Positions 15,981 to 24,077 of a DNA stretch of 25,806 bases are shown here, in pieces; the first letter of the stretch is position 1, and every line of letters begins with the position of its first letter. Source of the stretch: an uncultured Muribaculaceae bacterium (lineage in GTDB: Bacteria > Bacteroidota > Bacteroidia > Bacteroidales > Muribaculaceae); contig CAJTYD010000041.1 in NCBI GenBank assembly GCA_910583775.1, forward strand, positions 1 to 25,806. The letters are read 5' to 3'. The notes under the pieces are model-generated. The model was not told where the DNA came from. It saw only the letters and a program-made list of their open reading frames with translations, and ran no database searches. A program made the position numbers and the translations under genes.

Positions 15981-16748
15981 TTATTTTCCCGTCGGATCAT
16001 CCTTCAGAAATCCCTTGCGCTTCAGAAGTTCGAGGAATTCGACTGAGAAGGTTTCGTTCATCTCTTTGGGATATCTTATGTAGGTGAAGACCTGGGCGAG
16101 AGTTTCCTTATTGTTCTCAGCGATATAGCGGGTGTTGGCAGGAAAATCATCTTTTGACTTGAATAGAGCCACAATTTCTTCATCGGAGAAATTGTTGTAT
16201 TTCTCTAAGTGAAGTACAGCCTCAAGCGGAAGACGTTCCGTTTCCTCACCCTCGTCGGCGGGATAACCTAAGCTAAGGCATGCCACGGGCACCACCAGCT
16301 CGGGGAGCTCAAGAAGTTCAGAGATCCGGGCGGCATTATATGTGACGGTTCCGAGATAGCAGGTTCCGAGACCCTCCGTTTCTGCGATTGTTGCGATCTG
16401 CTGGGCTATTATCATGGCGTCGGCAGTGGCTGAAAGGAAGGAGAGGAAATTATCGAATCCCGGCCGGGCGTCGCTCAGACGGCACCAGCGCGAGAAGCGG
16501 TTGTAATCGGCGCATATAGTCAGGATTACGTTGGCTCCTACGGCGGCTGGCTGATTGAAATGTGCGGGAGTCAACATTCTTTTCTTCTCAGGATCCTGAG
16601 TGGCGATTATCGTATAAAGCTGCATGTTCCCGCAGGTCGGAGCACGCATGGCTCTTTCCACTATTGATTTCAGAAGTGATTCCGGAATGGGCCGGTCCGT
16701 GTAATTTCTAATCGTTCTTCTCTTCGAGAAGTAATCGGTAGCTGACAT
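15981..16748 (-). CDS. Nitroreductase-family FMN protein (NfsA-like)
   Basis: A 255-residue flavoprotein of the nitroreductase fold. The N-terminus (SKRRTIRNYTDRPI, 8-21) carries the arginines that bind FMN phosphate. MRAPTCGNMQLY and the mid-protein GLGTCYLG are typical of the NfsA/FRP type, as is the C-terminal extension past residue 200. Such enzymes use NAD(P)H to reduce nitro compounds, quinones or flavins; the natural substrate is not evident. It is the first gene of an operon with a flavodiiron protein and DedA. It might feed electrons or reduced flavin to the flavodiiron protein, but that is inference. Confidence 0.9.
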   Translation of the reverse strand: MSATDYFSKRRTIRNYTDRPIPESLLKSIVERAMRAPTCGNMQLYTIIATQDPEKKRMLTPAHFNQPAAVGANVILTICADYNRFSRWCRLSDARPGFDNFLSFLSATADAMIIAQQIATIAETEGLGTCYLGTVTYNAARISELLELPELVVPVACLSLGYPADEGEETERLPLEAVLHLEKYNNFSDEEIVALFKSKDDFPANTRYIAENNKETLAQVFTYIRYPKEMNETFSVEFLELLKRKGFLKDDPTGK

Positions 16749-16772
16749 TGTCTCTGTCGTTTGGTTTTATAT

Positions 16773-16803
16773 GCAAAATTACAATAAAAATTCGTAATTT
16801 TGC
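16773..16803. promoter_or_regulatory. Symmetrical divergent promoter region
   Basis: GCAAAATTAC (16773-16782) and GTAATTTTGC (16794-16803) are a perfect 10-bp inverted repeat with an 11-base AT-rich spacer. Each arm contains TAATTTTG, a match to the Bacteroidetes -7 box TAnnTTTG. The right arm reads toward the DUF486 gene (start 16843), the left arm toward the nitroreductase gene (start 16748). Neither has a clear -33 box. The symmetry would also suit a dimeric regulator controlling both sides. Confidence 0.6.
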
Positions 16804-16842
16804 ACTGCTTTTTGAAGTGTAATATAAATTTAAACTATATAA

Positions 16843-17220
16843 ATGAAAACTGCATTACTGACGATTTTGTTGTTGGTGATATCCAATATTTTCATGACAT
16901 TCGCCTGGTATGGCAATCTGAAGCTGAGCTCGATGGGTATTTCCAAGAACTGGCCGCTTATCGTGGTCATTTTTGTCTCATGGGGGCTGGCCTTTCTGGA
17001 ATACTGCTTCATGATTCCGGCAAACAGGATGGGCTTCAAGGAAAACGGAGGGCCATATTCTTTGTTCCAGCTGAAAATCATCCAGGAAGTCATAACGCTC
17101 ACCGTCTTTACGGTGATTGCCGTCTTCTTCTTCCAGGGACAGAAGCTGCAGTGGAATCACATCGTGTCGTATATCTGTATCGTCGCGGCAGTATTTTTCG
17201 CATTCCTGCCCTCCGACTGA
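16843..17220 (+). CDS. DUF486 / DMT-superfamily small membrane protein
   Basis: A 125-residue protein with four predicted membrane helices (about 3-25, 36-55, 78-98 and 103-121). It matches the DUF486 family: MKTALLTILLLVISNIFMTFAWYG at the start, then EYCFMIPANRMGF near the end of helix two. DUF486 proteins resemble half-size drug/metabolite transporters and probably dimerise in the inner membrane, but no substrate is established. It has its own start region, divergent from the nitroreductase operon, and is followed 54 bases later by the dihydrouridine synthase gene on the same strand. Confidence 0.87.
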   Translation: MKTALLTILLLVISNIFMTFAWYGNLKLSSMGISKNWPLIVVIFVSWGLAFLEYCFMIPANRMGFKENGGPYSLFQLKIIQEVITLTVFTVIAVFFFQGQKLQWNHIVSYICIVAAVFFAFLPSD

Positions 17221-17274
17221 GTCATACATATACAGGATAAGATTTAGGTATAAATTGAATTATTTTAGAAGATA

Positions 17275-18189
17275 ATGATCTATTTAGCACCGGTTCAAGG
17301 ACATACGGATGCCGCATGGCGCTATTTCCACCATGAGATATATGGTGGCGACCATACATATTACACTCCGTTCATTCGGAATGAGAAAGGCGGTTTCCGA
17401 GACCGCGACATGAAGGATTTCACTTCGGAACTTAACAAAGGACTCACACTCGTCCCGCAGGTTATATTCAAGGATATGGAGGAACTGAGACCCTTGCTCG
17501 CAGGGCTGTCGGATGCCGGCGCTGTTTCCGCCGATCTCAACATGGGCTGTCCCTTTCCTCTTCAGACTGCAAGGGGAAGGGGTGCCGCGTTTATCGGTAA
17601 TAATGAAGAACTCAAGAACCTGCCCGCTATTCTTGAGGAATTCCCGCAAATGAAGTTTTCGGTGAAAATGCGTCTCGGATATTCCGATCCTACTGAATGG
17701 AGAAATGCAATAGATGTCCTGAATGCTTTGAATCTGGATCATGTCACGCTTCATCCGAGGGTCGCCAAAGAGCAGTATGGAGGAGAACTCCATTATGATG
17801 AGTTTGCCGATTTTCTGAAGGCCAGCGTCAACCCTGTTGTCTTTAACGGAGAGATAAAGACGCCTGAGGATTATATCGCGCTTGGCAGCCGTTTCCCGGA
17901 GGCAAAGGGATTCATGCTTGGCAGAGGAGCGCTTGGGCGCCCGTCGCTCCCGGAAGAATGTGCCGCAGGCAAGACACTTGACAAGGAAGATCGTATAGGG
18001 AAGATGATGCGATTTCACGGAATGTTGCTGAAGCATTATGAATCAGTGCTCTGCGGAGATTCTCAGATATTGTCGAAAATAAAGCCTTTCTGGGAATATG
18101 CCGAAGAGGAAATCGGCAGAAAGGCCTGGAAGGCAATCAAGAAAGCATCCAATCGTGCCAAATATAATTCGGCAGTGGCTATGATCTGA
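17275..18189 (+). CDS. tRNA-dihydrouridine synthase
   Basis: A 304-residue FMN TIM-barrel enzyme that reduces uridines in the tRNA D-loop to dihydrouridine using NADPH. LAPVQGHTDAAWR at the start is the family version of the substrate/FMN-binding opening. LNMGCPFP (88-95) contains the catalytic cysteine C92. SVKMRLGY, HPRVAKEQYGG and FNGEIKTPEDY mark the FMN phosphate and tRNA sites, and MLGRGALGRPSL is the usual C-terminal barrel motif. It is somewhat shorter than DusA or DusB of Escherichia coli, which is usual in this phylum; the exact uridine target cannot be told. It is convergent with rpe. Confidence 0.92.
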   Translation: MIYLAPVQGHTDAAWRYFHHEIYGGDHTYYTPFIRNEKGGFRDRDMKDFTSELNKGLTLVPQVIFKDMEELRPLLAGLSDAGAVSADLNMGCPFPLQTARGRGAAFIGNNEELKNLPAILEEFPQMKFSVKMRLGYSDPTEWRNAIDVLNALNLDHVTLHPRVAKEQYGGELHYDEFADFLKASVNPVVFNGEIKTPEDYIALGSRFPEAKGFMLGRGALGRPSLPEECAAGKTLDKEDRIGKMMRFHGMLLKHYESVLCGDSQILSKIKPFWEYAEEEIGRKAWKAIKKASNRAKYNSAVAMI

Positions 18190-18203
18190 TCAAACACACT
18201 CTT

Positions 18204-18254
18204 ATAACGCAACACTCCGGGATTCGGCTCTCGATTCCCGGAGTGTTGCGTTAT
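18204..18254. terminator. 19-bp perfect hairpin between convergent dus and rpe
   Basis: Bases 18204-18222 (ATAACGCAACACTCCGGGA) are the exact reverse complement of 18236-18254, with a 13-base loop. It lies between two converging genes and very probably ends transcription from both sides. Neither strand has a strong run of T after the stem, so it may be an RNA-structure or factor-assisted stop rather than a classical intrinsic terminator. Confidence 0.7.
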
Positions 18255-18263
18255 GTAGATTCA

Positions 18264-18908
18264 TCATAGAGATTTCAGGAATCCGACGGCTTCATTAGGG
18301 TCGGGCGACTTGAAGACGTAGCTTCCGGCTACCACGATATCGGCTCCGGCTTCGGCAAGCATCGGTCCTGTCTCGGCATTTACTCCTCCATCAATCTCTA
18401 TTAGAGCCTTTGATCCGGATTCATTGATGAGTTCCCTCAGTTCCCTTACCTTGTCGAGGGTATGCATGATAAACTTCTGTCCTCCGAATCCAGGCTCTAC
18501 CGACATAAGAAGCACCATGTCGAGATCCGCGATGATGTCGCGCAATGTGTCGACCGGAGTGGCGGGGCAGAGGGTTATGGCGGCTTTCATTCCTGCATCG
18601 TGGATTTGGGCTACCGTACTGTAGAGATGGCTGCACGCCTCCTGGTGGAAATTCATGATGGCGGCGCCGGTGTCGCGCACCTTGCCAATCCATTTTTCAG
18701 GCTCTACGATCATCAGATGAACGTCGAGGGGTTTCTTGCTGACAGCGGCTACCGATTGTATCACCGGAAACCCGAACGAGATGTTGGGAACGAAAATTCC
18801 ATCCATCACGTCGAGATGGAGAAGATCGGCCTCCGAGTTATTGATTTTCTCTATATCTGCGCCGAGATTGCAGAAATCGGCGGCAAGTATTGAAGGTGAG
18901 ACTAACAT
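18264..18908 (-). CDS. rpe: Ribulose-phosphate 3-epimerase
   Basis: A 214-residue TIM-barrel enzyme interconverting ribulose 5-phosphate and xylulose 5-phosphate in the pentose phosphate pathway. Metal and catalytic residues are visible: H31 and D33 in LHLDVMDG, H64 in DVHLMI, and D173 in EIDGGVN. MSVEPGFGGQKF (135-146) is the diagnostic mobile loop. Length matches the usual 215-225. It is the last gene of the minus-strand run starting at argR, 43 bases after ligA, and ends at the strong hairpin shared with the dihydrouridine synthase gene. Confidence 0.96.
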   Translation of the reverse strand: MLVSPSILAADFCNLGADIEKINNSEADLLHLDVMDGIFVPNISFGFPVIQSVAAVSKKPLDVHLMIVEPEKWIGKVRDTGAAIMNFHQEACSHLYSTVAQIHDAGMKAAITLCPATPVDTLRDIIADLDMVLLMSVEPGFGGQKFIMHTLDKVRELRELINESGSKALIEIDGGVNAETGPMLAEAGADIVVAGSYVFKSPDPNEAVGFLKSL

Positions 18909-18951
18909 TTCTGATGTTGTTTGTGTTGTTCTATGGATTAGTTTTAATTGT

Positions 18952-20952
18952 CTATTTAAGCATTTCGAGGAATTCGTCTTCTCCTATCATCGGGATTCCG
19001 AGTTTCTCGCATTTATCTCTTTTCGCAGGCCCCATGTTTTCTCCGGCAAGCACGAAAGATGTCTTTTTCGAGATGCTTCCGGCGTTCTTTCCTCCTTCAC
19101 GCTGGATGATGTCCTTGTATTCATCGCGGCTGTGGTGGGTGAAAGTGCCTGAAATCACGATTGTCTTCCCCTCGAGAGAGTCTCCGGTCGGCCCAAGTCT
19201 GTCTTCGGAAAGCTGCATCTGGACTCCGGCCTCGGTGAGGATCCCGATGTTGGCCATATTCTGCGGCTCTCGGAGGAAATCATAGATATTCTGTGCTATT
19301 ACCGGGCCGATATCCTGGATCGAGCTGAGCTCCTCGAGCTCCATCTCCTTCAGGTGTGACATCGATCCTACGGAAAGAGCCAGGCGTTTGGCCGTGGTCT
19401 CGCCTATATTCGGAATTGACAGCGCATAGAGAACCCTCTCGAAGGGAACCGATTTGGAATCCTCTATTCCCTTCATTATTCTTTTGGCTGTTTTTTCACC
19501 CACTCTGTCGAGCGAAGAAAGTTTTTCCTCCGTCAGGCTGTAGATGTCGCCGATGGTTGTGACGAGACCGCAGTCGAAGAGGAGTTCGGCGGTCTCTTCT
19601 CCGATACCGTCGATGTCCATCATGCGGCGGGCGCAGAAATGCTCTATTCGGCCTGTGATCTGGGGTCGGCATCCGTATTTATTTGGGCAGCACCAGGCCG
19701 CCTCGCCCATGATACGTGTAAGCGGCGTTCCGCATTCCGGGCAGTTTCTTACAAAAGTCACCGCCGGAGCGTCGGCCTTGCGTTCCGACTTTTCGACGCC
19801 GGTGATCTGTGGAATTATCTCGCCGGCCTTTTCAACATAAAGGTGGTCTCCCTCATGGATGTCGAGCTCGAGCATTATGTCTTCGTTATGGAGCGAGGCG
19901 CGTTTCACTACAGTCCCGGAAAGCAGTACGGGTTCGAGATTAGCCACCGGAGTCACGATTCCCATTCTTCCAGTCTCGAACGAGACAAAACGCAGCGGAG
20001 TGCATGCTCTTTCTGGATTGAACTTGAAAGCGACGGCCCAGCGTGGCGATTTAGCCGTATATCCCAGGTTCAGCTGCTGGCGCAGGGAATCCACTTTGAA
20101 GACAAGACCGTCGGTGGCTACAGGCAGCTCCTTTCGATGCTCGTCCCAATAGCTTACATATTCGTCAAGTTCTTCGAGTGTCTTCATTCTCGCCATCGCT
20201 TTCGACACCTTGAAGCCCCAGTGTTCGGCCTCGAGCATGTTGTCGTAATGGTTGTCGGCAGGAAGGTTCTCGCCTAAAAGATAATAGAAGCGGGCGTCGA
20301 GATGGCGTCGCGCCACTTCCTGCGGATCCTGCATCTTGAGGGTGCCGGAGGCGGCGTTGCGGGGATTTGCGAAAAGAGGTTCTTCGTTGTATGCGCGCTC
20401 CTCGTTGAGTTTCTCGAACACTTTCCAGGGCATGAGGATCTCGCCCCTGATTTCAAATTCCTCGGGCCAGTCGCCGGGAAGAAGCTGCAGCGGAATGCTG
20501 CGTATGGTGCGGACATTGGCCGTGACGTCGTCGCCCTGAGTGCCGTCGCCTCGAGTCACTGCCTTGACAAGCCTTCCGTTCCGGTATGTTATCGAGATGG
20601 AGGTCCCGTCGAATTTCATTTCACCCACTATGTTGAAATCCTCTCCCTCCAGGGCCTTGCGGACGCGTTTGAACCAGTCTTCGACATCTTCGATAGAGTA
20701 AGTGTTGGCGAGCGACATCATCGGCCTGGCATGGACCACATGCTCGAATCCTTTTGTAAGATCGGAACCTACACGCCGTGTAGGCGAGTCGGGATCTTCA
20801 AATTCCGGGTGCTCGCTCTCAAGCTTCTCGAGTTCCTTGAGAAGCATGTCGAAATCCTTGTCGGAAATCTGCGGCGAGTTCAACACATAATAGTTATGGT
20901 TGTGTCGGTTTATTTCCTCGCGAAGCTGTTCAATTCTTGTTTTGGGATCCAT
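18952..20952 (-). CDS. ligA: NAD+-dependent DNA ligase
   Basis: A 666-residue DNA ligase of the usual bacterial length. Domain Ia and the NAD+ pocket come first, then the adenylation lysine K113 in EMKFDGTSIS. The family motif is KxDG; the F here is an uncommon but allowed residue. An OB fold follows, then a four-cysteine zinc finger (CPEC...CCPNKYGC, about 400-430), four helix-hairpin-helix units with IGEETAELL and VGEKTAKRI, and a C-terminal BRCT domain from about 590. It seals nicks in replication and repair and is essential in bacteria. It lies between truA and rpe, with gaps of 26 and 43 bases. Confidence 0.97.
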   Translation of the reverse strand: MDPKTRIEQLREEINRHNHNYYVLNSPQISDKDFDMLLKELEKLESEHPEFEDPDSPTRRVGSDLTKGFEHVVHARPMMSLANTYSIEDVEDWFKRVRKALEGEDFNIVGEMKFDGTSISITYRNGRLVKAVTRGDGTQGDDVTANVRTIRSIPLQLLPGDWPEEFEIRGEILMPWKVFEKLNEERAYNEEPLFANPRNAASGTLKMQDPQEVARRHLDARFYYLLGENLPADNHYDNMLEAEHWGFKVSKAMARMKTLEELDEYVSYWDEHRKELPVATDGLVFKVDSLRQQLNLGYTAKSPRWAVAFKFNPERACTPLRFVSFETGRMGIVTPVANLEPVLLSGTVVKRASLHNEDIMLELDIHEGDHLYVEKAGEIIPQITGVEKSERKADAPAVTFVRNCPECGTPLTRIMGEAAWCCPNKYGCRPQITGRIEHFCARRMMDIDGIGEETAELLFDCGLVTTIGDIYSLTEEKLSSLDRVGEKTAKRIMKGIEDSKSVPFERVLYALSIPNIGETTAKRLALSVGSMSHLKEMELEELSSIQDIGPVIAQNIYDFLREPQNMANIGILTEAGVQMQLSEDRLGPTGDSLEGKTIVISGTFTHHSRDEYKDIIQREGGKNAGSISKKTSFVLAGENMGPAKRDKCEKLGIPMIGEDEFLEMLK

Positions 20953-20978
20953 AGTATTTCAGGTGAAAAAAGTGTTTG

Positions 20979-21746
20979 TCATGATTGTGGAGCAGGAGGG
21001 AGGAAAGGATATGAGATATTCCATAGAAAAAGGGCTTCCGGGGGCATCGACGTTCCGGCGGCGCAGCGGTCACGGGCCTCGATGATGCCATTGAATTCAT
21101 CGATCGAGAGTTTTCCTCTGCCTACATCCACCAGAGTTCCGACCACAGCCCTAACCATATTGCGGAGGAATCTGTCGGCCTTTATGACGAAATAAATTCC
21201 GTCAGTTCCGAAACCGTTGTCCCATTTCCTCCATTCCGCCTGGCGCACATCGCAGATATTGGTCTTTGCATCCGAGTGTAGTTTGGCAAAAGAGGTGAAG
21301 TCGCTTGTTTTGGTAAGTATCTCTGAGGCACGGTTCATTGCATCGACATCGAGAGAGGAGGGAGCACTCCAGCAGAAGGGGAGAAAGGGTGATTTCTCAA
21401 ACGAAACGAAATACCGGTATTCCCTTTCGGTGGCGTCAAATCTGGCGTGAGCCTCGTCTTCAACCTGAATCACGTCATAAATGGCAATGCTTTTGCCGCA
21501 TAGACGGTTTAGCGAAAGAATAAATCTCCTTTTGTCGTGAATCGGACATGAAACATCGAAATGGGCATACATGACGCGGGCGTTGACGCCGGTGTCGGTA
21601 CGTCCGGCGCCAACCACCGGAACGTCGGTCCGGAGCAGCGTGGAGAGCGCCTCCTCGAGTGTCTGCTGAACGCTTGAAGCGTTCGGCTGCGACTGCCACC
21701 CGTGGAAAGGCCCTCCGTTATATGCCAGTTTCAAAAAATATCTCAT
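20979..21746 (-). CDS. truA: tRNA pseudouridine synthase A
   Basis: A 255-residue enzyme that makes pseudouridine at positions 38-40 of the tRNA anticodon stem. The catalytic aspartate is D51 in GAGRTDTGVNA. The N-terminus MRYFLKLAYNGGPFHGWQ is the normal family start, so ATG 21746 is chosen. The open frame extends to 21905, but those 53 extra codons overlap speA and match nothing known. It follows speA by 47 bases and precedes ligA by 26, in the same transcript direction. The context is housekeeping rather than pathway-specific. Confidence 0.94.
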   Translation of the reverse strand: MRYFLKLAYNGGPFHGWQSQPNASSVQQTLEEALSTLLRTDVPVVGAGRTDTGVNARVMYAHFDVSCPIHDKRRFILSLNRLCGKSIAIYDVIQVEDEAHARFDATEREYRYFVSFEKSPFLPFCWSAPSSLDVDAMNRASEILTKTSDFTSFAKLHSDAKTNICDVRQAEWRKWDNGFGTDGIYFVIKADRFLRNMVRAVVGTLVDVGRGKLSIDEFNGIIEARDRCAAGTSMPPEALFLWNISYPFLPPAPQS

Positions 21747-21793
21747 GTCGTTTGTGAAAGTTTCTGCAGATGACCTGATTCGATGATCTATCG

Positions 21794-23692
21794 TCAGTCT
21801 CTTTCCAGATAGGTTATGCCGTAAAGACCTGAACGGTAGATGTTTAGGAACTGCCGGCCCTCCTCCGGAGTTATCACACCTTGCTTCATTGAGGAGGTCA
21901 CCCATGCCTCGAGATTCCTTACGAGTTTCTTGGGGTTGTATTCCACATAGTCGAGAACATCGGCCACTGCCTCGCCGTCGATGATCTGCTCGATTTCATA
22001 GCCCTCTTTCGTCAGGGAGATGTGGACGGCGTTGGTGTCGCCGAAAAGATTATGGAGGTCTCCGAGAATCTCCTGGTAAGCGCCTACGAGAAAGACTCCG
22101 AGATAATAGTCCTCGTTGCTTTTGAGCTCATGGACGGGAAGAGAGAAGGATGTTCCCTGCGGAGAGACGAAATGATTGATCTTGCCGTCGGAGTCGCATG
22201 TAACGTCCTGAATGGTGCAGTCTCTTGTGGGTTTCTCATCGAGACGGCTGATCGGCATGATGGGGAACATCTGGTCGATAGCCCAGGAATCGGGCAGCGA
22301 CTGGAAGAGGGAGAAATTGCAGAAATATTTTTCCGGGAGCATTCTGGCCACTTTGCGGAGCTCTTCCGGCGGGTGTTTCATCGAGCGGGTGAGGTCGCGG
22401 ACATCACGTGCCACCGACCAGAACAGCTTTTCGATCTGTGCGCGGGTGTTGAGGTCGAGAAGACCGAGGCTGAAGAGCTCGAGAGCCTCTTCGCGGATCT
22501 GGAGGGCGTCGTGCCAGTCTTCGAAGACCCGTTGCGGGTCGATCTTGTCCCAGATGTCGTATAGCTCTTTGGCGAGTTCGTGCGGATTCTCACCCAGGGT
22601 CTCGTTGTCGTTCCATATCGGAAGACGTGCCGTTTCGAGAACCTGGATGATGAGCACCGAATGGTGGGCGCTGAGCGAGCGTCCGCTTTCGGTGATTATA
22701 TTAGGCTGGGGAAGGTTGTTTTTGGTGCATGCGTCGACAAGAGCGGAGACGGAGTCGTTTACGTATTCCTGAATGGAATAGTTCATCGAATTCTCGCCCG
22801 ACGAGGAACGGGTTCCGTCGTAATCCACGCCGAGACCGCCCCCTATGTCCACGAACTCAACGGCAAATCCCATCTTGGAGAGCTGGACGTAGAACTGCAT
22901 TGCCTCGCGGAGGGCGTTTTTGATACGACGTATCTTGGTGATCTGACTTCCGATATGGAAGTGGATGAGCTTCAGGCATGAAACCATCTTGTTTTTTTCA
23001 AGGAACGAGAGGGCTTCGAGCAGCTCGCTTGAGTTGAGGCCGAATTTGCTGACATCGCCTCCCGATTCCTCCCATTTGCCGCTCCCAGACGAGGTGAGCT
23101 TGATGCGGATTCCTATGTTGGGGGATATGTTGAGCCGTTTCGAGACATCGGCTATGAGCTTGAGTTCGTTGAGTTTCTCGACCACCAGAAAGATCCTGCG
23201 TCCCATTTTCTGGGCAAGCAGAGCGAGTTCAACATAATTTTCGTCTTTGTATCCGTTGCAGACGATGATGGAGTTTTCATGGGTATTGACGGCAAGCACG
23301 GCGTGAAGCTCCGGTTTCGAGCCAGCCTCAAGACCGATATTGTATTTATTGCCGTGGCTGACGATTTCCTCAACCACCGGACGCATCTGGTTCACCTTTA
23401 TGGGATAGACGATGAAGTTTTTGCCGGTATATTCATATTCTTCGGCCGCTTTTTTGAAACAGTTCGATATCTTGCGGATCCTGTCGTCAAGAATATCGGG
23501 AAATCTCAGCAGCAAGGGGGCGTCGACATCCCTGACCTTAAGGGTATCCATCACCTCCTTGAGGTCGACAGCCGGACCGTCTTCTTTCGGGGTTACCTGG
23601 ACATGACCCTTCTCATTGATAGAAAAATATTTCAATCCCCATCCCGGAACATTATAAAGTTCGGAGGAATCTTCCACACGCCATTTTCTCAT
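21794..23692 (-). CDS. speA: Biosynthetic arginine decarboxylase
   Basis: A 632-residue fold-type III PLP enzyme converting arginine to agmatine, the first step of the SpeA route to putrescine and spermidine. The PLP lysine is K99 in FIVYPIKVNQ. FHIGSQI and the glycine-rich VDIGGGLGVDYDG bind PLP phosphate, and ESGRSLSAHHS lies near the active site. Length and motifs match biosynthetic SpeA. ATG 23692 (MRKWRVEDS) is the usual start; a TTG three codons upstream also opens the frame. It sits 23 bases after ssb in a run that begins with argR, so arginine level may affect its transcription; that is inference. Confidence 0.95.
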   Translation of the reverse strand: MRKWRVEDSSELYNVPGWGLKYFSINEKGHVQVTPKEDGPAVDLKEVMDTLKVRDVDAPLLLRFPDILDDRIRKISNCFKKAAEEYEYTGKNFIVYPIKVNQMRPVVEEIVSHGNKYNIGLEAGSKPELHAVLAVNTHENSIIVCNGYKDENYVELALLAQKMGRRIFLVVEKLNELKLIADVSKRLNISPNIGIRIKLTSSGSGKWEESGGDVSKFGLNSSELLEALSFLEKNKMVSCLKLIHFHIGSQITKIRRIKNALREAMQFYVQLSKMGFAVEFVDIGGGLGVDYDGTRSSSGENSMNYSIQEYVNDSVSALVDACTKNNLPQPNIITESGRSLSAHHSVLIIQVLETARLPIWNDNETLGENPHELAKELYDIWDKIDPQRVFEDWHDALQIREEALELFSLGLLDLNTRAQIEKLFWSVARDVRDLTRSMKHPPEELRKVARMLPEKYFCNFSLFQSLPDSWAIDQMFPIMPISRLDEKPTRDCTIQDVTCDSDGKINHFVSPQGTSFSLPVHELKSNEDYYLGVFLVGAYQEILGDLHNLFGDTNAVHISLTKEGYEIEQIIDGEAVADVLDYVEYNPKKLVRNLEAWVTSSMKQGVITPEEGRQFLNIYRSGLYGITYLERD

Positions 23693-23715
23693 TTCTTCCA
23701 AATATTATTTATTTT

Positions 23716-24054
23716 TTATTGTGCCGGAGGTTCTGATTTTCTTCCGAGCATCTCTATCTTATCAACAATTATCTCGGTTTTTCTCCGATGAATCTTCATG
23801 CGGTCCTCATATTCGCGGGTGCGCAGTCGTCCTTCCACATAAAGGCGCGTGCCCTTGCGGATATATTTCTCTGCCAGAGCGGCGTTCTGTCCGCCCATCA
23901 CCAGACTGTGCCATTCCGTGATTTCGGTCGAGGAATTGCCATATCGCTCGTTTGTGGCGAGCGAAAGGGTGGCGACCGGTCTGTCCTTCTCGGGATATCT
24001 TATCTCGGGATCGGAGCCCACATAGCCTAAGAGTATAACTTTATTTACCGACAT
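23716..24054 (-). CDS. ssb: Short single-stranded DNA-binding protein without acidic tail
   Basis: A 112-residue OB-fold SSB. The start (MSVNKVILLGYVGSDPEIRY), the aromatic EWHSLVM and the strand KYIRKGTRLYVEGRLRTREY are standard. The protein stops right after the OB fold, ending GRKSEPPAQ. Most bacterial SSBs are 140-180 residues, with a glycine-rich linker and an acidic DDDIPF-like tip that recruits partner proteins; both are missing. It is therefore either a specialised paralogue or a natural short form. It lies between the argC-like gene and speA, 23 bases from each. A second, full-length ssb may exist elsewhere in the genome. Confidence 0.92.
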   Translation of the reverse strand: MSVNKVILLGYVGSDPEIRYPEKDRPVATLSLATNERYGNSSTEITEWHSLVMGGQNAALAEKYIRKGTRLYVEGRLRTREYEDRMKIHRRKTEIIVDKIEMLGRKSEPPAQ

Positions 24055-24077
24055 AGATATGGATATTATTGTTTAAA

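Noticed and set aside
15947..16000. Upstream extension of the flavodiiron protein
   Set aside because: It overlaps the nitroreductase gene and adds residues that the family lacks; ATG 15946 gives the normal start.
20302..21195. 297-codon open frame antisense to ligA and truA
   Set aside because: It spans two genes on the opposite strand and shows no family features.
21747..21905. Upstream extension of truA
   Set aside because: It overlaps the end of speA; MRYFLKLAYN at 21746 is the standard N-terminus.
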